From positions 1 through 9,690 of the forward strand of contig JABDRK010000244.1 of NCBI GenBank assembly GCA_013041785.1: a stretch of DNA of 9,690 bases, given 5' to 3'. Position numbers and translations under genes: made by a program. The notes beneath the pieces were generated by a model that was not told the origin of the DNA, ran no database searches, and worked only from the letters and a program-made list of their open reading frames with translations. How positions within the stretch are numbered: the first letter of the stretch is position 1; each line of letters opens with the position of its first letter. Shown here piece by piece: positions 6,596 through 9,690 of this stretch. The stretch is from Eudoraea sp. GTDB lineage: Bacteria > Bacteroidota > Bacteroidia > Flavobacteriales > Flavobacteriaceae.

Positions 6596-7535
6596 TGCTT
6601 GTTCGCTTTATGCGGTAGGGCCGCTTATTTTGTGATTCATAGTAGGTCCGGATTATGAGCTCCATTACAATTCCGATAGTGAATAATTGTATGCCAGCCA
6701 GGATAAACATCATTCCAAAAATCAACAGCGGGCGATTGCCAATGTCTTCCCCAAAACCCCATTTCAGAATAAAGAGATACACATTGATCAAAATTCCGAG
6801 TACGGTAAGTAAAACCCCGAATATACCAAACAGGTGGATGGGTCGCTGGAAATATTTCCGGATAAAAAGCAATAGCATCATATCCGCTACCACCTTAAAA
6901 ACCCGCTCCAATCCATATTTGGAAACCCCTGCATTCCGGGCATGATGACGCACGGGAACTTGTTTGATCTGAGCCCCTTCCAGATGTGCCAGCAAGGTTA
7001 TAAACCGGTGCATTTCCCCATACAGGTTGAGATCTTTGGCAATATCCCGGGTAAACACTTTTAATGCGCAGCCATTATCCTTGATATCGAGCTTGGATAC
7101 TCTCCTGACCATGAAGTTGGCGATTTTAGAAGGGATCTTCTTGATCAGGGAATCCTTGCGTTTTTGCCGTATTCCAGTAACTACATCATATCCTTCTTCA
7201 ATGGCAAAATGCAGCATTTGCGGAATATCTGCGGGATCGTTCTGCATATCCCCGTCCATGGTAATGATATACGCTCCCTTGGCATAGTCGATACCAGCTG
7301 CCAGGGCAAGGCTCTGGCCGTAATTCTTTTTTAATTCGATCAAATGTACGCGCTTGTCTTCCAGCTTCTTTATTACACGTCTGGTTCCGTCAAAGGAGAA
7401 ATCATCCACAAGGATGATCTCGTAGTTGTACCCTTTCAAAGACTCATGGATTCTTTCTACGAGCAGGGTTATGTTCTCGGCTTCGTTGAAGACTGGAATC
7501 ACAAGGGATAAATGCGCGTCAGTAATGGGATTCAT
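6576..7535 (-). CDS. DPM1/GtrB-like GT2 polyprenyl-phosphate glycosyltransferase
   Basis: The product is a 319-residue inverting GT-A glycosyltransferase with a cytoplasmic catalytic domain and two C-terminal membrane segments (about 235-257 and 268-293). This matches the GtrB/ArnC/polyprenyl-phosphate hexose synthase group. Motifs are LSLVIPVFNEAENI (9-22), VDDFSFDGT (43-51), NYGQSLALAAGID (71-83), the metal-binding DGDMQNDP (94-101), KDNGCALKVFTRD (152-164, family CGFK-like block) and RHHARNAGVSKYG (196-208). Enzymes of this group transfer a sugar from a nucleotide donor (UDP-Glc, GDP-Man, UDP-Ara4FN and others) to undecaprenyl phosphate on the cytoplasmic face. The donor cannot be read from sequence. 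The start is ATG at 7535-7533, 39 bases downstream of the meaB stop with a TAnnTTTG box between, so it may be transcribed alone as well as by readthrough. It overlaps the UPF0104-like gene. Confidence 0.93.
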   Translation of the reverse strand: MNPITDAHLSLVIPVFNEAENITLLVERIHESLKGYNYEIILVDDFSFDGTRRVIKKLEDKRVHLIELKKNYGQSLALAAGIDYAKGAYIITMDGDMQNDPADIPQMLHFAIEEGYDVVTGIRQKRKDSLIKKIPSKIANFMVRRVSKLDIKDNGCALKVFTRDIAKDLNLYGEMHRFITLLAHLEGAQIKQVPVRHHARNAGVSKYGLERVFKVVADMMLLLFIRKYFQRPIHLFGIFGVLLTVLGILINVYLFILKWGFGEDIGNRPLLIFGMMFILAGIQLFTIGIVMELIIRTYYESQNKRPYRIKRTSIGGKNQ

Positions 7536-7555
7536 TGCGGACTTTAGGATTGCAG

Positions 7556-7563
7556 CAAAATTA
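7556..7563 (-). promoter_or_regulatory. Candidate -7 box (TAnnTTTG) for the GT2 gene
   Basis: The minus strand reads TAATTTTG in the short gap between the meaB stop and the GT2 ATG, an exact match to the Bacteroidota -7 consensus. Transcription would start near 7549, with a leader of about 13 bases. No convincing TTTG lies 17-23 bases upstream, so it may be a weak internal promoter or chance in an AT-rich gap. Confidence 0.4.
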
Positions 7564-7574
7564 GTCTTTTTATT

Positions 7575-8615
7575 TTAGTTGGATTTATAACCGGCGAGCA
7601 GCAATTCAGCTGCTTTAAAAGGAGATATTTGGTTGTTGGCAACCTTTTTGGTTAGTTTCTCCAACTCAGCTTTTACAGCAGGATGTTGGTAAAAACTGGA
7701 TTTCAGCAATTCATCAACGGTTTGGAGGAACCAGTAGGTGTTCTGCTCTTCCCGGTTATTCTTAAAGGCGCCGGACGCCTTATTTTGTTGCACAAATTCA
7801 AGGATCAACTCCCAAAGCTCGAGTATCCCCTCATTATTCAGGGCAGAACAAGTTGTTACCCTGGGAACCCATCCATTGGATTTAGGAGGGTACAACTGTA
7901 AGGCTCTTTCGAATTCTGACCGTGCTCTTTGTGCTCTTTTCAGGTTGTCTCCATCGGCTTTATTGATCACCACCCCGTCTGCCATTTCCATAATACCGCG
8001 TTTAATCCCCTGAAGTTCATCACCGGCACCGGCAAGCTTAAGTAGCAGGAAGAAGTCGACCATACTGTGCACCGCAGTCTCACTCTGGCCAACGCCTACG
8101 GTTTCAATCAGGATGATCTCATAACCCGCAGCCTCACATAAGACCACAGATTCCCTGGTTTTTCTGGCCACACCCCCCAAGGAATCTCCGGTTGGGGAAG
8201 GACGGATAAAGGCATCAGGATCCCTCGATAGTTCATACATCCTTGTTTTATCCCCCAATATGCTCCCTTTGGTTACACTGCTGCTGGGATCAACAGCCAG
8301 AACCGCTACTTTCTTTCCAAGCCCGGTAATCAGTTTGCCCAGACGCTCTATAAATGTGCTTTTCCCTACTCCCGGTACTCCGGTTATTCCAATACGAATG
8401 CTTTCTTTTCCTTTTGGGAGACAGGCCTCGATCAACTGCTGTGCTTTTTCGTGGTCTTCTTGCCGCCGGCTTTCAACCAGGGTAATCGCACGTGCAAGCA
8501 AGGGTTTGTCGCCGGCAAATATCGCCTGGGCAAGTTGCTTAACGTCGGGTATCTGTTTTCTTGTGTATTTCAATTGGGAAAACCCGTCAGGATTGCTATT
8601 TGAAGTTACACTCAA
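7575..8615 (-). CDS. meaB: Methylmalonyl-CoA mutase-associated GTPase MeaB
   Basis: The product is a 346-residue G3E-family P-loop GTPase (MeaB/ArgK). It binds methylmalonyl-CoA mutase, gates loading of adenosylcobalamin and protects the radical enzyme from inactivation. The Walker A is GVPGVGKS (79-86), preceded by a helical N-terminal region. AVDPSSSVTKGSILGDKTRM (107-126) and the switch segment ETVGVGQSET (171-180) follow. The guanine-specificity motif is NKAD (218-221), and the C-terminal helical part (about 265-346) resembles the dimerisation arm. All nucleotide-binding elements look intact. The start is inferred at TTG 8615: a TAG lies eight codons upstream and no ATG is available before the P-loop. 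The upstream DUF2911 gene stops 2 bases before this TTG, so translation is probably coupled. No mutase subunit gene is in this window, so the partner must be elsewhere. Confidence 0.95.
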   Translation of the reverse strand: MSVTSNSNPDGFSQLKYTRKQIPDVKQLAQAIFAGDKPLLARAITLVESRRQEDHEKAQQLIEACLPKGKESIRIGITGVPGVGKSTFIERLGKLITGLGKKVAVLAVDPSSSVTKGSILGDKTRMYELSRDPDAFIRPSPTGDSLGGVARKTRESVVLCEAAGYEIILIETVGVGQSETAVHSMVDFFLLLKLAGAGDELQGIKRGIMEMADGVVINKADGDNLKRAQRARSEFERALQLYPPKSNGWVPRVTTCSALNNEGILELWELILEFVQQNKASGAFKNNREEQNTYWFLQTVDELLKSSFYQHPAVKAELEKLTKKVANNQISPFKAAELLLAGYKSN

Positions 8616-8617
8616 AC

Positions 8618-9178
8618 CTATTGCCTGATCGGGATTCTAACTTTTGTTTTATCCCAGGTCAGGGTAAGATACAGCTCTTCTATATCTTCAAAATCAATAG
8701 TAAAACTTTCAACAGGTTTATCGAGGCCCATAACAGGAACTTCCACCTGAAACATGTCGTTTTCTGCATCTCTTGTGGTCTCCCTGCCCCCGCTGATCAG
8801 CGTTACTCCCCAGTCGGGCACCTTTTTGTTGAACATGACCTTCCAGTTTTCTGGTCCCGGTATGGTCCAGAGCGAGTAGGTTCCTGTAGGCAGGTAGTTG
8901 CCCAGGATCTGCAGGTCTGTTTTGGTGGAGAAGGTGGTTGGCTCGTTGGCTCCGGTACGCCAGACTACATTATAGGGGACCAGCTCTCCGAATATAATCC
9001 GTCCTTTTTTAAAGGGACTACTATACTTCACCTCAAGGTCAAGGCCGTTTTCACTGTAGGTAGCAACGCGTTCCGGACTGTTTTTCTTGGTCTGTTCCTT
9101 GAGATAAGGCATGCCTACAAATACAAAAAGCAAAACCAGAGCAGCAAGGATAATTAAGACCCATCTTAAAATTTTCAT
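8618..9178 (-). CDS. Membrane-anchored DUF2911 protein
   Basis: The product is a 186-residue protein with one N-terminal membrane segment (about 5-24), probably an uncleaved anchor or signal peptide placing the rest in the periplasm. The remainder matches the DUF2911 pattern: LEVKYSSPFKKGRIIFGELV (48-67), YNVVWRTGANEPTTF (69-83), LPTGTYSLWTIPG (96-108), NWKVMFNK (111-118) and a closing beta-rich part LYLTLTWDKTKVRIPI (169-184). The domain is frequent in Bacteroidota and has no assigned activity that I know of. The start is ATG 9178-9176, followed by a basic residue and the hydrophobic stretch. It lies 27 bases after the epimerase stop and 2 bases before the meaB start. Linkage to meaB is probably positional rather than functional. 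Confidence 0.9.
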   Translation of the reverse strand: MKILRWVLIILAALVLLFVFVGMPYLKEQTKKNSPERVATYSENGLDLEVKYSSPFKKGRIIFGELVPYNVVWRTGANEPTTFSTKTDLQILGNYLPTGTYSLWTIPGPENWKVMFNKKVPDWGVTLISGGRETTRDAENDMFQVEVPVMGLDKPVESFTIDFEDIEELYLTLTWDKTKVRIPIRQ

Positions 9179-9192
9179 TGGGGTACGATTTA

Positions 9193-9223
9193 GAATACTA
9201 TACTTCTAAGTTACTAAATCAAA
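9193..9223 (-). promoter_or_regulatory. Candidate promoter for the DUF2911-meaB transcript
   Basis: On the minus strand TTTG (plus 9220-9223) is followed after exactly 19 bases by TAGTATTC (9193-9200). The spacing and the -33 element fit the Bacteroidota pattern, while the -7 box has two mismatches to TAnnTTTG. It overlaps the last codons of the epimerase gene. It would permit DUF2911, meaB and GT2 to be transcribed apart from the epimerase. Weak call. Confidence 0.3.
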
Positions 9224-9690
9224 GGCAAACTCTGATTCGTTCCGGTATTTGTCTCCGGGTTTTAGTGCACTCGACGGGAAGGATGCTATATTAGGGGCAT
9301 CCGGAAAGTTTTGTGTTTCAAAACAAATACCGGCAAAGGCAGGAGGGGTATAGACTACCACGGCCGGTTGATTACTCTTAACCCGCATCCTGATACCCGA
9401 TATGGGGGAATACGCTTCGGCTACAAAAGACGAATGCAAGGCAAAAGGGGTGTCCATTAGGGTATTGCCAATGTTTTTAGGTTTTCTGAAATCAAAGTCG
9501 GTTCCCTGAACATTGTTCAATCCGCCAGTGGGTAATAGATTGGGGTGGGTATCCAGGAATTGTTCACTTCCCAATTGCAATTTATAATGGGATATCTCGG
9601 TACTTGAATCGAGCCTGAAATAGGAATGATTGGTGAGATTTACTATTGTGTGTTGGTCAGTAAAGGCTTCATGGATAATTCTTAGAGTAG
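9206..9690 (-). CDS. galM: Aldose 1-epimerase (mutarotase), C-terminal part, cut by window edge
   Basis: The last 160 residues of a mutarotase-like protein are visible; the N-terminus lies beyond the right edge. Aldose 1-epimerase interconverts alpha and beta anomers of hexoses such as galactose and glucose. The segment IVNLTNHSYFRLD carries the family's catalytic-histidine block (NHSYF). LLPTGGLNNVQGTDFDFR and NIGNTLMDTPF follow as in the family. The catalytic-glutamate block GICFETQNFPDAPN lies near the C-terminus, and the protein ends with a typical beta-rich YRNESEFAFDLVT. Both catalytic blocks look intact. No signal peptide can be judged because the start is missing. It is the first visible gene of the minus-strand series. 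Confidence 0.9.
   Translation of the reverse strand, partial: TLRIIHEAFTDQHTIVNLTNHSYFRLDSSTEISHYKLQLGSEQFLDTHPNLLPTGGLNNVQGTDFDFRKPKNIGNTLMDTPFALHSSFVAEAYSPISGIRMRVKSNQPAVVVYTPPAFAGICFETQNFPDAPNIASFPSSALKPGDKYRNESEFAFDLVT

Noticed and set aside
8561..9157. Plus-strand open frame of 198 codons opposite DUF2911 and meaB
   Set aside because: It lies antisense to two genes with clear family motifs, has no recognisable domain, and its composition is that of a reverse-frame shadow.
1..9690. Defence island, mobile element, CRISPR or prophage content
   Set aside because: No transposase, integrase, nuclease, toxin-antitoxin pair, regularly spaced repeats or phage structural genes were recognised; the identified genes are ordinary metabolic, transport and envelope genes.

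Overview
The window looks like a chromosomal segment of a member of the Bacteroidota, most likely a marine-type Flavobacteriaceae. The evidence is protein character (a DUF2911 protein, a 75-residue acidic protein of flavobacterial type, a MazG with a CPWDKKQT block), short intergenic gaps, weak Shine-Dalgarno signals, and matches to the Bacteroidota promoter box TAnnTTTG just upstream of genes. Genus is not assignable from this sequence. I see no tRNA, rRNA, CRISPR array, insertion sequence, prophage or integration scar, and the genes look alike in base composition and style.

Layout. Positions 1-905 (minus) carry the N-terminal 301 residues of a lipoprotein in the D-aminoacylase / N-acyl-D-amino-acid deacylase branch of the amidohydrolases, cut by the window edge. 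A 119-base divergent intergenic region (906-1024) holds candidate promoters for both directions. From 1025 to 5709 a plus-strand series runs mazG (NTP pyrophosphohydrolase), a MATE efflux transporter, a small conserved acidic protein, a PAP2 phosphatase and a GT39/ArnT-like membrane glycosyltransferase. The last two overlap by an ATGA. From 5723 to the right edge everything is on the minus strand. In transcription order this is aldose 1-epimerase (C-terminal part only), a membrane-anchored DUF2911 protein, the MeaB-type GTPase, a DPM1/GtrB-like GT2 glycosyltransferase with two C-terminal membrane segments, and an LPG-synthase-TM (UPF0104/YbhN-like) membrane protein. The two series converge with only 13 bases between stop codons.

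How the genes may work together. The four genes around the convergence point (PAP2, GT39, UPF0104-like, GT2) contain the parts expected of a lipid-linked sugar pathway: a cytoplasmic polyprenyl-phosphate sugar synthase, a candidate flippase, a periplasmic glycosyl- or aminoarabinose-type transferase, and a phosphatase that could recycle the lipid carrier or trim lipid A. This is inference from family and adjacency; the sugar and acceptor cannot be read from sequence. The other genes look like housekeeping or general physiology: nucleotide pool cleaning, drug or metabolite efflux, methylmalonyl-CoA mutase maintenance and sugar mutarotation.

Most unusual points: the amidohydrolase lacks the N-terminal HxH metal ligands and the bridging-Cys equivalent of classical D-aminoacylases; three genes (MATE, UPF0104-like, meaB) appear to start at TTG with no ATG option; and the GT2 gene overlaps the UPF0104-like gene by 20 bases. 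I did not find a clearly novel defence or mobile system here.
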